DNA from: Candidatus Saganbacteria bacterium
GTDB lineage: Bacteria > Margulisbacteria > WOR-1 > O2-12-FULL-45-9
Length of the DNA: 42,014 nucleotides
Direction: 5' to 3'
Assembly: GCA_016219705.1 (NCBI GenBank)
Contig: JACRKQ010000078.1
Coordinates: 1-42,014 of the forward strand
Under the pieces are notes generated by a model, which was given only the letters and a program-made list of their open reading frames with translations, was not told the DNA's origin and did no database searches. This document shows, piece after piece, positions 28,947-38,046 of the stretch (the first letter of the stretch is position 1; each line of letters starts with the position of its first letter). The translations under genes were made by a program, and so were the position numbers.

Positions 28947-29601
28947 GTTTGAATTCCCTGATGTTCGGTTGATGAGAATATTGGGGGACCAAAGTCAATA
29001 AATCAGCCTTCTCCCCCGACTTGATCAAGTCTAACCCGATTCTCGCGACATTGATACCGTAAGGATGAGAATGGATTTCAGGAGCAAAATGATAATTAGT
29101 CGAGATTAATTTTTCTTTCAATAGAACAGTATTACCAACCAGATGAATCTCTCCGCTTATTTTGGAAAACTTATCAACTATTTGGCTGATCGGCAAAATA
29201 ATATCGGCAGTTAAACGCTTCAATTTTCCCTGGTCAGCTCCAAACAGAGCAAAATTAAAATCATCTGACTTCGCATCCAAAACAACAGCAATTGTTCCGG
29301 AAATATCAATTAAATTATAGGCAATAGCTTCAAGCGTTGATACCCCGACCAGAGGAACATTTAAAGTTTGGGCCAAAGTCTTGGCAGTAGATAATCCGCC
29401 ACGCAGACCAGAATATGAACCCGGACCTTGGGCTACCGCAATCGCTTCAATCTGTTCAGGCGTGATCCCCGCTTCTTGCACATAGAAAAGCAATTTTTCG
29501 GCGTGGAGGTCAGCAATGGTCGTTTCAGCCAAAAGCTGCCCATCGTCGATTAAACCGACGCTGATTATTTTAGTCGCGCTGCTAAGGCCTAAGATTTTCA
29601 C
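28936..29601 (-). CDS. tsaB: tRNA t6A biosynthesis protein TsaB
   Basis: LGLSSATKIISVGLIDDGQ...IAVAQGPGSYSGLRGGLSTAKTLAQTLNVPLVGVSTLEA. Confidence 0.93.
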   Translation of the reverse strand: MKILGLSSATKIISVGLIDDGQLLAETTIADLHAEKLLFYVQEAGITPEQIEAIAVAQGPGSYSGLRGGLSTAKTLAQTLNVPLVGVSTLEAIAYNLIDISGTIAVVLDAKSDDFNFALFGADQGKLKRLTADIILPISQIVDKFSKISGEIHLVGNTVLLKEKLISTNYHFAPEIHSHPYGINVARIGLDLIKSGEKADLLTLVPQYSHQPNIREFKHGN

Positions 29602-29607
29602 TCTGGT

Positions 29608-29844
29608 TTATTTCTTGCCAATTTCGTATAGAAAATCGGGGGATAAATCGGCACCATTCTCCCAAACTATAGTGTCAATATCAGGATTAACTGTGACTTT
29701 TTTAAAATAATTAATGTTTTTCAATGGCTCAAAAATCTCTCCATCTAAAAATGGCTCTAGATCAACCGTTTTTATTGTGCGATCCTCAAAGGTTATCGCC
29801 AGCATATAACCAGAAAGATATTTGACGTTTCTTACAAAATGCAT
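29608..29844 (-). CDS. DUF2442-domain protein
   Basis: RNVKYLSGYMLAITFEDRTIKTVDLEPFLDGEIFEPLKNINYFKKVTVNPDIDTIVWENGADLSPDFLYE. Confidence 0.85.
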   Translation of the reverse strand: MHFVRNVKYLSGYMLAITFEDRTIKTVDLEPFLDGEIFEPLKNINYFKKVTVNPDIDTIVWENGADLSPDFLYEIGKK

Positions 29845-29853
29845 GTTGTTTTT

Positions 29854-30114
29854 CTACTCCAATGGCTCAATTTTATTTAATGGTTTGCCTTCTCTGGCTA
29901 ATTCCCAATTCTTCAATAGCTCTTCCCGATGTTCAAAAGTCCATTCTAAAATAAAAGTAATTACCCTTTTAGGTAATTTTCCTTCAATAAGTTTTAAGTC
30001 GTTAATCGAAAAAACGCCGACCATATCCCCGTATTTGGCGTGAAAATGCGGTGGCTGATGTTCTCGATAATACATCGCTATAACTATCCCTAAAAATCGG
30101 CATATTTCTGGCAT
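29854..30114 (-). CDS. DUF4160-domain protein
   Basis: MPEICRFLGIVIAMYYREHQPPHFHAKYGD. Confidence 0.88.
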   Translation of the reverse strand: MPEICRFLGIVIAMYYREHQPPHFHAKYGDMVGVFSINDLKLIEGKLPKRVITFILEWTFEHREELLKNWELAREGKPLNKIEPLE

Positions 30115-30151
30115 TTTATCGTTAACTCCTCTCTTGAGAGTATCTATTATA

Positions 30152-30601
30152 TCACACAGTTAACCGCGCTGTTAAATCCGAGGATACACATATTTCTCTC
30201 TCATTATCTCCTAAAATTTTAAGTGAAATTTCATGCATTTGAGCAGGTTTAAGCTCTCCCAATTTCTCCGCCCATTCTATGACGCAAACTCCACCCCGCT
30301 GAAAATATTCTGTAATACCCAAGTTCTCAATCTCCACTTCTTGATTTAAGCGATAAAGATCAATATGAAAAAGAGGCAGACGTCCTGCATACTCATTGAT
30401 AATTATAAACGTCGGTGAAGCAACAAAGTCTTTGACGTCCAAACCTCGCGCAATCCCTTGAGTTAAAGTGGTTTTGCCAGCTCCCAGATCTCCATGCAGA
30501 GCAATAATATCGTTAGCTTCAAGAACCACTCCGAGCTTTTTACCTAAGGCAAATGTTTCTTCCGTAGACTTTAAATGATAAAGAATTCCTTCATTAGTCA
30601 T
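30152..30601 (-). CDS. tsaE: tRNA t6A biosynthesis ATPase TsaE
   Basis: IALHGDLGAGKTTLTQGIARGL...SPTFIIINEYAGRLPLFHIDLYRL. Confidence 0.95.
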   Translation of the reverse strand: MTNEGILYHLKSTEETFALGKKLGVVLEANDIIALHGDLGAGKTTLTQGIARGLDVKDFVASPTFIIINEYAGRLPLFHIDLYRLNQEVEIENLGITEYFQRGGVCVIEWAEKLGELKPAQMHEISLKILGDNEREICVSSDLTARLTV

Positions 30602-30621
30602 TAGGCATTAGGAATTAGTTA

Positions 30622-31257
30622 TTACCATTTTTCATAGTCATCATACCCGCCGCCCTTAATTTCTTTGAAACCGGGCAGCTCATCATCATATTTCTCGCCG
30701 GCTTCGGTTTTGCGCTCCTCATAAAGGGCTTCAATGGTCTTCTCCATGATCGGATGCAGAGCATTGGGCGCGATTTCCCGCAGGGGCCGCAAGACAAACA
30801 TCCGCTCGTGCAGCAGAGGATGCGGGATCTGCAGTTTCTCGTCGGAAACAATCTCATCGCCATAAAGCAGGATATCAATGTCTATCGTGCGCGGCCCCCA
30901 CTCCAGCTCCCGCTCCCGGCCTAAGGTTGTTTCAATTTCCTGGCAGACATCAAGCAATTGGTGCGGTGGTAAACTCGTCTTGATCATAACAGCCGAATTA
31001 ATAAACGGCGGCTGGTTTGCGCCGCCTTCCGCTTCCGTCTCGATATTTGATGAATGCTTAACAACCTGGATGCGGGGATTTTTTTCCAGCAGAAAATTAG
31101 CCTGCTCAATATATTCTTCCCGATCTCCGACATTGGAACCCAAACTTAAATAAACCGTCACCAAGCCCTTTTTAATCGCCGATTTCGCGGTCCGGATTTT
31201 TTTCTTCGATTGCACCGCTTGCTTATTGTTTTTTTTCGCTTTGACCTTTTTCGTCAT
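30622..31257 (-). CDS. folK: 2-amino-4-hydroxy-6-hydroxymethyldihydropteridine pyrophosphokinase
   Basis: VYLSLGSNVGDREEYI...FINSAVMIKTSLPPHQLL...EWGPRTIDIDILLYGDE...IPHPLLHERMFVLRPL. Confidence 0.95.
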   Translation of the reverse strand: MTKKVKAKKNNKQAVQSKKKIRTAKSAIKKGLVTVYLSLGSNVGDREEYIEQANFLLEKNPRIQVVKHSSNIETEAEGGANQPPFINSAVMIKTSLPPHQLLDVCQEIETTLGRERELEWGPRTIDIDILLYGDEIVSDEKLQIPHPLLHERMFVLRPLREIAPNALHPIMEKTIEALYEERKTEAGEKYDDELPGFKEIKGGGYDDYEKW

Positions 31258-32458
31258 GATTTTTCCTCCTTACAATTGCGTCTGTCATTTTAGCCGCCAG
31301 AATCATTTTTTCCACGTCATGAACACGAACAAAATCAGCGCCCTGGGCAATCGCCAAAGCGATTGTCGCCGCCGTTCCTTCGGCTCTCCCAGCCACCGGC
31401 AGCTCCAAAACAGCGCCGATAAAAGATTTATTGGAAGTCCCGACTAAAATCGGCCGGCCTAAAATTTTTAATTCTTTTAAACGGGCTAAAATTATCAGGT
31501 TGTGATCAACTGTTTTCCCGAAACCAATGCCCGGATCAAGAATAATTTTGTCCAAAAGTATACCAGCCTTAGCGGCAATTGCAAGCCCCCCGTCAAGCTG
31601 GCCGATAATTTCCCCCATCACATCATCATAAACCGGGGCGGCCTGCATAGTTTGCGGGGTGCCTCGCATGTGCATTAAACATAAGGCCGCTCCCGCTTGC
31701 GCCGCCACATCAGCCATGGCCGGATCGCCTCGCAAACCGGTAACATCATTGATCATTGCCGCCCCGCTCTTTAATGCCGCCTGCGCCACGGCCGCCTTGC
31801 TGGTATCAACCGAAATTAGCGCCTTAGTTTCTTGCGCCAATTGTCTTATAACCGGTAAAATTCGACGTTTTTCCTCCGCCGCTTCAACCGGCGGCGCACC
31901 CGGCCGCGTCGATTCTCCGCCGATATCGATAATATCCGCGCCGGCCGCTAATATTTTTTTTGCCTGGTCAACCGCCGCTTCTGGAGAAAAAAATTGACCG
32001 CCGTTGGAAAAAGAATCAGGAGTAACATTGACGACGCCCATAATGTAGGTCTTCCGGCCAAAGATGAATTCGCGATCTCTGATCTTTAATGGGGAGGGGA
32101 TTGCGTCGAATTGCTTTAATCTTCGGCTTAATTCCGCGGCAATCTGGGGCAATCCAAATTGGTGTGATGCTAATTTTTCAATCAACTGGTTGAAATGCCG
32201 CAATTGGCCAAAGATCAAGAGATCAGTCGCCGCCACCGAGTGATCGATTGCGCCATAAGCGGTCGCCGCTTCCGCGCCAAAAGAGAGCATCTCCTGTTTA
32301 ATGATGTTGGCCGCAACCGGACGTAAATCTTTTAATTTAACAAGACGAAATACGGCCTTCGGCGCCATCAAGCGGACACCGGCCGGATCAACCCCGATGG
32401 CGGATAATTCAGCCCTAGCCTCTTCCAGATTATTGATTGCAATAATGCGCGCGGTCAT
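31223..32458 (-). CDS. folP: dihydropteroate synthase with N-terminal extension
   Basis: IMGVVNVTPDSFSNGG...DIIDIGGESTRPGAPPV...ALISVDTSKAAVAQAALKSGAAMINDVTG. Confidence 0.96.
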   Translation of the reverse strand: MTARIIAINNLEEARAELSAIGVDPAGVRLMAPKAVFRLVKLKDLRPVAANIIKQEMLSFGAEAATAYGAIDHSVAATDLLIFGQLRHFNQLIEKLASHQFGLPQIAAELSRRLKQFDAIPSPLKIRDREFIFGRKTYIMGVVNVTPDSFSNGGQFFSPEAAVDQAKKILAAGADIIDIGGESTRPGAPPVEAAEEKRRILPVIRQLAQETKALISVDTSKAAVAQAALKSGAAMINDVTGLRGDPAMADVAAQAGAALCLMHMRGTPQTMQAAPVYDDVMGEIIGQLDGGLAIAAKAGILLDKIILDPGIGFGKTVDHNLIILARLKELKILGRPILVGTSNKSFIGAVLELPVAGRAEGTAATIALAIAQGADFVRVHDVEKMILAAKMTDAIVRRKNHDEKGQSEKKQ

Positions 32459-33828
32459 AGCAGTTCAAATTTGACGATTTTCTTAGTGTTCTTGGTGATT
32501 TTAGCGCGATCATCAAGGCGCCAGCCGGCCAGCCAGATGATTCGGCCGTTGCTCTCGACAATCGCAATCGCTCCCCGCAAGCCCTGGGGAATTTTTTCAT
32601 CGACGAAAAAATCCTGCAGTTTTTTTGAGCCCTTCATGCCGAAAGGGACAAAGCGGTCCCCTTCCCCTCGACTGCGAACAATGATATTTTTTCCCAGGCT
32701 GGCATAGTCGACAAAAGCCACATTGGGATCTGCAGTTAGTTCGGCTGTTGAGGCCCACTCAATTTTGATCTTCTTGTTAAGTTCTTTGATGGTGACTTCG
32801 CCGGGAACCGTCGTAGTATAAAAGAAAGCTTGATCTTCCGGCTCTTCCGGTTTTTGTTTGCTGATTATTATCTCGCGGCCATTGCCGGCGGCATAAATCT
32901 GGCCGGGCAAATGCAGTTCCCAGCGTTCGGTTGACTCAAGTTTTTCCAGGATATCCTGAATATGCTTAAATGTCAGATCAAGCAAATCCCCTTTTACCTT
33001 CTCTATTGCCTTGCGTAAAAGATGCCCCTGGACCGGCCCTTCCCGCTCCTTGATCGCTTTCAGGTTAAGTTTGATTTCATTTTCACTCCCGGAAATATAG
33101 GTCTCAACCAAAGATTCCTGCGCTTTGCCGTCAATATATTCTTGATCATCCGTCAGCAGAAGGATCGTCTGCAAAATAATTTCTTTAATGTTTAAATTAT
33201 ATATTTTTAATTGCGGGATAAGTTTCAACCGAACGCGGTTGCGCGTAAACCGGGATTCGTAATTGGTATGGTCGCTGCGTGGAACCAATTTTAAAGAGTC
33301 GACGTATTCATTAATTTCCCGCCGCCAGACTTTAATCAGCGGCCGGATAATTTTGCCGCGTACCGGCGGGATGCCGCACAATCCCTTCAGCCCCGAGCCG
33401 CGCAGAAGACGCATCAGGAAGGTCTCGACATTATCATCGGCCGTGTGGCCGACGGCAATCTTATTGGCCCCAACCTGGTTGGCGGCCCGATCATAAAAGG
33501 CGTAACGGGCCCGGCGGGCCGCGTCTTCTAAGCCGATTTTTTCTTCTTTAGCGAAAGATTGGACGTCGAAAGATTCGACAATGGCCTGCAGTCCTAATTT
33601 CTGCGCGACCGCTTGAACAAAACGGACGTCGAGATCCGCGTCGCCTTTTCTGATCATGTGGTTAAGATGGGCGATGTGGATTGCGATCCCCAGCTCTTTT
33701 TGATATTCAGCCAGTAAATGAAGCAGGGCCAGAGAATCTGCGCCGCCAGAGACAGCGATTAATACACTGTCGCCGGAAGCGAGCATTTTATACTCTTTGA
33801 TCGTTTCCAAAAATGTTTCTTTAATCAT
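32455..33828 (-). CDS. tilS: tRNA(Ile)-lysidine synthase
   Basis: VLIAVSGGADSLALLHLL PP-loop; IAVGHTADDNVETFLMRLLRGSGLKGLCGIPP; C-terminal substrate-binding domain; start taken at MIKETF. Confidence 0.95.
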   Translation of the reverse strand: MIKETFLETIKEYKMLASGDSVLIAVSGGADSLALLHLLAEYQKELGIAIHIAHLNHMIRKGDADLDVRFVQAVAQKLGLQAIVESFDVQSFAKEEKIGLEDAARRARYAFYDRAANQVGANKIAVGHTADDNVETFLMRLLRGSGLKGLCGIPPVRGKIIRPLIKVWRREINEYVDSLKLVPRSDHTNYESRFTRNRVRLKLIPQLKIYNLNIKEIILQTILLLTDDQEYIDGKAQESLVETYISGSENEIKLNLKAIKEREGPVQGHLLRKAIEKVKGDLLDLTFKHIQDILEKLESTERWELHLPGQIYAAGNGREIIISKQKPEEPEDQAFFYTTTVPGEVTIKELNKKIKIEWASTAELTADPNVAFVDYASLGKNIIVRSRGEGDRFVPFGMKGSKKLQDFFVDEKIPQGLRGAIAIVESNGRIIWLAGWRLDDRAKITKNTKKIVKFELL

Positions 33829-33835
33829 AAATAAA

Positions 33836-34144
33836 TTAATGGGGGATTTTAAAAATCTGGCCGTAAAAAGCGCGGTAAGCGCAATAGACGGCGTAACCAC
33901 CCAGAGCCAAAACTGTCAGACGCTCCAGCCAAATTAAAATTGGGATATAACTGAACCCCCAAACCAGGTCAACAAGCAAGCGCACAGCAAAGAAAATCAC
34001 AAAGAACCAGCACCAGAGAACCAAGGCTTGGCCCCCATGAAAACCGACATAATCTTTTTTGCGCCAATCGGTTAAGGCGATATAAAGCGCCGGAATGCCG
34101 AAAAGATACGCCGCCGCAACTAGAAAATTATTTTTAATATGCAT
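33836..34144 (-). CDS. small polytopic membrane protein (DUF4870-like)
   Basis: MHIKNNFLVAAAYLFGIPALYIAL...VGFHGGQALVLWCWFFVIFFAVRLLVDLVWGF. Confidence 0.55.
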   Translation of the reverse strand: MHIKNNFLVAAAYLFGIPALYIALTDWRKKDYVGFHGGQALVLWCWFFVIFFAVRLLVDLVWGFSYIPILIWLERLTVLALGGYAVYCAYRAFYGQIFKIPH

Positions 34145-34222
34145 GATTATTTTACTGACGCAAAATTTATTGTCGGGAGCCAGAATCTCCCGATGCTCCA
34201 TTTATTAATAAAAAAATCGGGA

Positions 34223-34259
34223 TCCCGTTGTTACCACATTATTATAATGAGCAACGGGA
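34223..34259. repeat. hairpin TCCCGTTG...CAACGGGA flanking the tRNA-Met cluster
   Basis: 8-bp perfect arms 34223-34230 and 34252-34259; preceded by ATCGGGA. Confidence 0.75.
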
Positions 34260-34262
34260 GAA

Positions 34263-34291
34263 CTGGCGACCTAGGGCTTATGAGTCCCTCG
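34263..34291 (-). pseudogene. tRNA-Met fragment: anticodon arm and variable region only
   Basis: 22 nt CCTAGGGCTTATGAGTCCCTCG (34270-34291) identical to 34339-34360 in the intact tRNA. Confidence 0.8.
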
Positions 34292-34310
34292 TCCCGATGT
34301 GTTAGTCGAA

Positions 34311-34386
34311 TTGCCGGGAGTCGGGATTGAACCGACGGCCTAGGGCTTATGAGTCCCTCGCTCTAGCCAACTGAGCTATCCCGGCA
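34311..34386 (-). tRNA. tRNA with CAT anticodon, most likely elongator Met
   Basis: Minus strand TGCCGGGATAGCTCAGTTGGCTAGAGCGAGGGACTCATAAGCCCTAGGCCGTCGGTTCAATCCCGACTCCCGGCAA; 7-bp acceptor; anticodon loop CTCATAA. Confidence 0.85.
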
Positions 34387-34403
34387 ATTCGACGGTATCG
34401 GGA

Positions 34404-34446
34404 TCCCGACGATTCCATAATTATTATACATTAATGAACGTCGGGA
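34404..34446. repeat. hairpin TCCCGACG...CGTCGGGA flanking the tRNA-Met cluster
   Basis: 8-bp perfect arms 34404-34411 and 34439-34446; preceded by ATCGGGA. Confidence 0.75.
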
Positions 34447-34470
34447 CTCTAACCAACTGAGCTATCCCGA
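34447..34470 (-). pseudogene. tRNA-Met fragment: 5' acceptor strand and D-arm only
   Basis: Minus strand TCGGGATAGCTCAGTTGGTTAGAG, 22/24 identical to the 5' part of the intact tRNA at 34361-34384. Confidence 0.8.
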
Positions 34471-34571
34471 CATATCTTTTGCCGAGTATTTTAGGATATC
34501 ATAAGCTTAAAATATTTGCAATAATCGCAAGGCAATGTTAAAATTAGCCCAAACACGGAGGTGCTCATTTG

Positions 34572-34988
34572 ATGGACAGCATCAAAATTGCCGTTATCGA
34601 CGATGAAGAAGGCGTGCGTGAATCTTTTAAAATGATCTTGAAGATTAAGGATTATGACGTCGAGACCTTTGAAACCGGCGAAGTCGCGGTTGACGGCATC
34701 CAAAAAGACGCTTTTGACCTGGCTTTTGTCGACTACAAACTCCCCGGCATTGACGGCATTGAAGTCTTGCGCCGTCTGAAGCAGAAAGACCCCAACCTGG
34801 AAGTCGTAATCGTCACCGCCTACGCCTCCGAACAATCACACGCCAATGCCATCACCCTGGGCGCGCTGGAATACCTGCGCAAACCTTTTTTAATGGAAGA
34901 GATTTATGAATTGGTGGAGCGCGCTTTAAGAAAACGCCGTGCAAAATCTATTCAGAAAAAGGGCGGAAATTTGGGGCCAGTTCATTAA
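34572..34988 (+). CDS. stand-alone response-regulator receiver protein
   Basis: IKIAVIDDEEGVRESFKMIL...DLAFVDYKLPGIDGIEVLRRLKQ...VVIVTAYAS...LGALEYLRKPF. Confidence 0.92.
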   Translation: MDSIKIAVIDDEEGVRESFKMILKIKDYDVETFETGEVAVDGIQKDAFDLAFVDYKLPGIDGIEVLRRLKQKDPNLEVVIVTAYASEQSHANAITLGALEYLRKPFLMEEIYELVERALRKRRAKSIQKKGGNLGPVH

Positions 34989-35039
34989 ACCCCTCTCGCT
35001 TGGTTCTGCGCCGGATGTAATTGAGCGGGCCAAAGAGGG

Positions 35040-36038
35040 CTAATTATTTAAGTGCTGATCTATTGTCTGAAGTCCTGTTGTAAAGGTTACAGCTTCAATC
35101 CGATTCGCAACACAAGCTACCTGATCATAAGTACTGTTCAGCATGGCGTTGGGACCATAATCACAAACAGCCAAAGCCGCCGCGCCAACAGCCATTTTTA
35201 GAGCGGCACGTAATATTCCTCCCCCTTCGTGGGTTTGTAAACTACCGAAATCATCTCTTAGCTCTTTAGCCAGATAGCCGAACAACCCGCCGCCGATAGT
35301 ATCGCCAGCCCCCGTAGTATCAACTATATCATCTCTTTTAACAACAGCAGGAATAAATATAAATTCCCGTGATCTGGTTACGGCAAAAAGTCCCTTTGGT
35401 CCGCATTTAACGACCACTAACTGCAGCGCTGGATTTTCCGCAAAAAGTTTTCCAATTGCGGAAGAGATCAATAATTCATGGGTGAAAGCCAAAATTTCCC
35501 TATCATTGAGTAAGACAGTTTGTACTTTGTTTGCCAACTGATGCAAGACAGTTTTCTCATCTGGTCGTTCAATAAGAAATTGGAGCGTATCAAAGCCGGT
35601 AAAGGAGAACGGAAACTGTTCCGCAGTCTGCAATTGCAATCTCGGTTCCCAGCTACCTAAATAAACCAAAGGCATGCTATCTCTTAATTCTGGGGGTACA
35701 ATGACGCTCCGCTGCGCAACATTAGTCTGATACGAGACATTCACAACATAATTGTCATCATCATAAAAAGCAGTAAAGACATCGCAAGGATGTTCATCAT
35801 CAACCATGAAGAGTCGGCTATCAATTAGAACTCCACGATCTCGTAAAATTTGCAAAGTTCCATTGGGATAATCATGACCAATGGTGCCAATTAAGGCAAC
35901 GTGTTCAGGCCAAAACAGTGAAGCCACAGCTGCCGCATGAGTTCCCGCGCCTACCGGCACCTCAATTGCCTTCCCAGTATGTCTGGGGTGAAACAAACGA
36001 TCTTTTACGGCAAAGTGAGCCGCAATTGCCAAATACAT
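35040..36038 (-). CDS. PfkB-family carbohydrate/nucleoside kinase
   Basis: VPVGAGTHAAAVASLFWPEHVALIGTIGHDYPNG; C-terminal signature DIVDTTGAGDTIGGGLFGYL. Confidence 0.88.
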   Translation of the reverse strand: MYLAIAAHFAVKDRLFHPRHTGKAIEVPVGAGTHAAAVASLFWPEHVALIGTIGHDYPNGTLQILRDRGVLIDSRLFMVDDEHPCDVFTAFYDDDNYVVNVSYQTNVAQRSVIVPPELRDSMPLVYLGSWEPRLQLQTAEQFPFSFTGFDTLQFLIERPDEKTVLHQLANKVQTVLLNDREILAFTHELLISSAIGKLFAENPALQLVVVKCGPKGLFAVTRSREFIFIPAVVKRDDIVDTTGAGDTIGGGLFGYLAKELRDDFGSLQTHEGGGILRAALKMAVGAAALAVCDYGPNAMLNSTYDQVACVANRIEAVTFTTGLQTIDQHLNN

Positions 36039-37204
36039 TTATACAATTTTTCCTTTGTATAGAAGACCTACTCCTTGCTGAACTCGAGGGAGATCGGCGA
36101 AGTCTTTTAGTTCATAAAAACACATCTCTGCTGGCAGCCGGCCAAACACAGGTTTAACAGTGTGAGTAATGTGTCCCATCACAAAAGCCGCCTGGCCAGC
36201 GTTATGAGTAATAACGCTATTCCCAATAATTCTAACGGGCACCGGTTTTATTTCTGGTAGGGGGACAAGGCGGCTCAATGTGTGACTATCAAGCGCCGCC
36301 AGTATCTCCAGTGTCGAAGCGGCCAAAAAATCCCGAACACTCATCCCGCATAACATTGCAGGTAACTGGTCAATTCTAAATAACATTAGATTTGTATTTT
36401 TGAGAGACATTCCCTCTTTAATTTCCTGCGGGAGGGCATCTTTTTCCATTAACCTGGGGACTCCATCTAAAAAGACCGGGCCACCACCACCAGCGGAAGC
36501 ATCAACCAGCACACAAAGATAATCATATCCTCCTTGAACAAAGGCTCCAATCATTTCCGGGTTAATGACGCCGCCCAAATCTTCCCCATTGTTTACCATC
36601 AACACCTTCACTCCCCGCTCAAGCCAGGTCTTTAGCCGCCCATTAATAACTGATGTAAATAGCGACATTAATTGTCCCAACGGCTTCTTACTTACTTTGC
36701 CTTCAGCATCAAAGAAAAGATCGCCAGGGATTGAATCGCCTAATTCTTCTCTGGCTGCTCCCATAATAGCCTCATTGACTGAAATTCCCATTCGCGCCAT
36801 TTTTTCTTTAAATTTTTTTGAACCGGCAATTTGATCCGCCGTGGGCACCCACCGAGGCAAACCAAATTTAGGATAAACAGTCACATTTAAATCGGATTCC
36901 AATTTATGATTGGTCACAACATCGGCAACACAGCTATCAATATAATGAAAGTTGTCTTCGTTAGTACAAATATCTGTCAGAATAAGACCGTAATTTCTTC
37001 CTGCCCAAGCAGTTTCCACCCAACGCGAGCAAATCTTTCAATATTAAACCAGACTGTTGTTGGCTTAGAAACACTTACTATTGCTCTATATAAATTAGTT
37101 GCGTTAATTCTATCCATACCATGCTTCCTTACTCCTTTAATTATTATCGCCTCTTCCACAGAAAACTTCACACATTTTGAAACTACTGAGAAATTGAAAG
37201 CCAC
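36039..37204 (-). pseudogene. UDPGP-family (UTP-glucose-1-phosphate uridylyltransferase-like) protein, split by a frameshift near 37019
   Basis: GQLMSLFTSVINGRLKTWLERGVKVLMVNNGEDLGGVINPEMIG...MSLKNTNLMLFRIDQLP resembles UGPase ANSDNLGA.VD and FNTNNLWVNL blocks; the N-terminal part (36977-37204) lies in another frame. Confidence 0.55.
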
Positions 37205-37278
37205 TGGCTCTTTGTTTGTCGTTGCTAAATGAGGTTATGCTATACTATTTAAGTATCTATAAATAATCCGGGATATCT

Positions 37279-38046
37279 ATGTACATTGATACTCATGCTC
37301 ACCTAACTTTTCCAGAGTTTAAATCCGACCTGCCGGAAGTGCTTGAGCGGGCCAAAGCGGCACAGCTGACGTCTATCGTTAACATTGCGCTTGATGAAGA
37401 AGCATTAGTCTCTTCTCTGCAAATCGCGGCCGCCTACCCTAACTATATTTACACCGCCTATGGTCTGCATCCTCATGACGCCACTACCTGGCAGGAGAAG
37501 ATTGCCGATGACATTAAAAAATTAGCGGCGGAGAAAAAAATTGTCGCGGTGGGCGAAATCGGTCTGGATTATCACTATAATCTCTCCCCTCCCGATCAAC
37601 AAAAACAGGTCTTTAGACGAGTGCTTCAACTAGCTCAAGAAGTTAATTTACCAACTATCATCCATTCCCGTGAATCGACCAAAGACATGCTGACGATCTT
37701 GCACGAGGAAAATCAGGGGAAATTAAGAGGTGTTTTACACTGTTTTTCCGGAGATATGGAATTAGGTAGACAGGCACTGGAAATGGGACTGATGATCTCC
37801 TTTACTGCAACTGTCACCTTTCCCAAAGCCACAATCGTTCGCGCGGCCGCTAAAGAAATACCTTTGGAAAAAATAATGATCGAAACCGATTGCCCCTTCT
37901 TATCCCCGCAAGGTAAAAGAGGCCAGAGAAATGAACCATCATACGTTGTGACCGTGGCCGAAGCCATTGCTAAAGAGAAAAACTTGACGACGGAAGAAGT
38001 GGCGGCGGCAACAAGTCAAAATGCCAGAGCATTTTTTGGTATTTAG
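37279..38046 (+). CDS. tatD: TatD-family metal-dependent hydrolase
   Basis: MYIDTHAHLTFPEFKSDLPEVLERA...VAVGEIGLDYHYNLSP...PTIIHSRE...IETDCPFLSPQGKRGQRNEPSYV. Confidence 0.95.
   Translation: MYIDTHAHLTFPEFKSDLPEVLERAKAAQLTSIVNIALDEEALVSSLQIAAAYPNYIYTAYGLHPHDATTWQEKIADDIKKLAAEKKIVAVGEIGLDYHYNLSPPDQQKQVFRRVLQLAQEVNLPTIIHSRESTKDMLTILHEENQGKLRGVLHCFSGDMELGRQALEMGLMISFTATVTFPKATIVRAAAKEIPLEKIMIETDCPFLSPQGKRGQRNEPSYVVTVAEAIAKEKNLTTEEVAAATSQNARAFFGI

Noticed and set aside
34311-34386. Alternative call as tRNA-Ile2 (lysidine-modified CAT)
   Set aside because: tilS is adjacent, so this was considered, but the anticodon arm and body look more like elongator Met; not certain without a covariance or identity-element test.
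34263-34470. A true split or permuted tRNA encoded by the two half copies
   Set aside because: An intact tRNA lies between the halves, the 3' fragment lacks a proper T-arm and acceptor strand, and simple duplication/decay explains it; kept only as an unusual repeat finding.
36977-37204. Programmed frameshift joining the two UDPGP-like frames
   Set aside because: No X XXY YYZ slippery heptamer at the junction GTTGGGTGGAAACTG; mutation or sequencing error is simpler.
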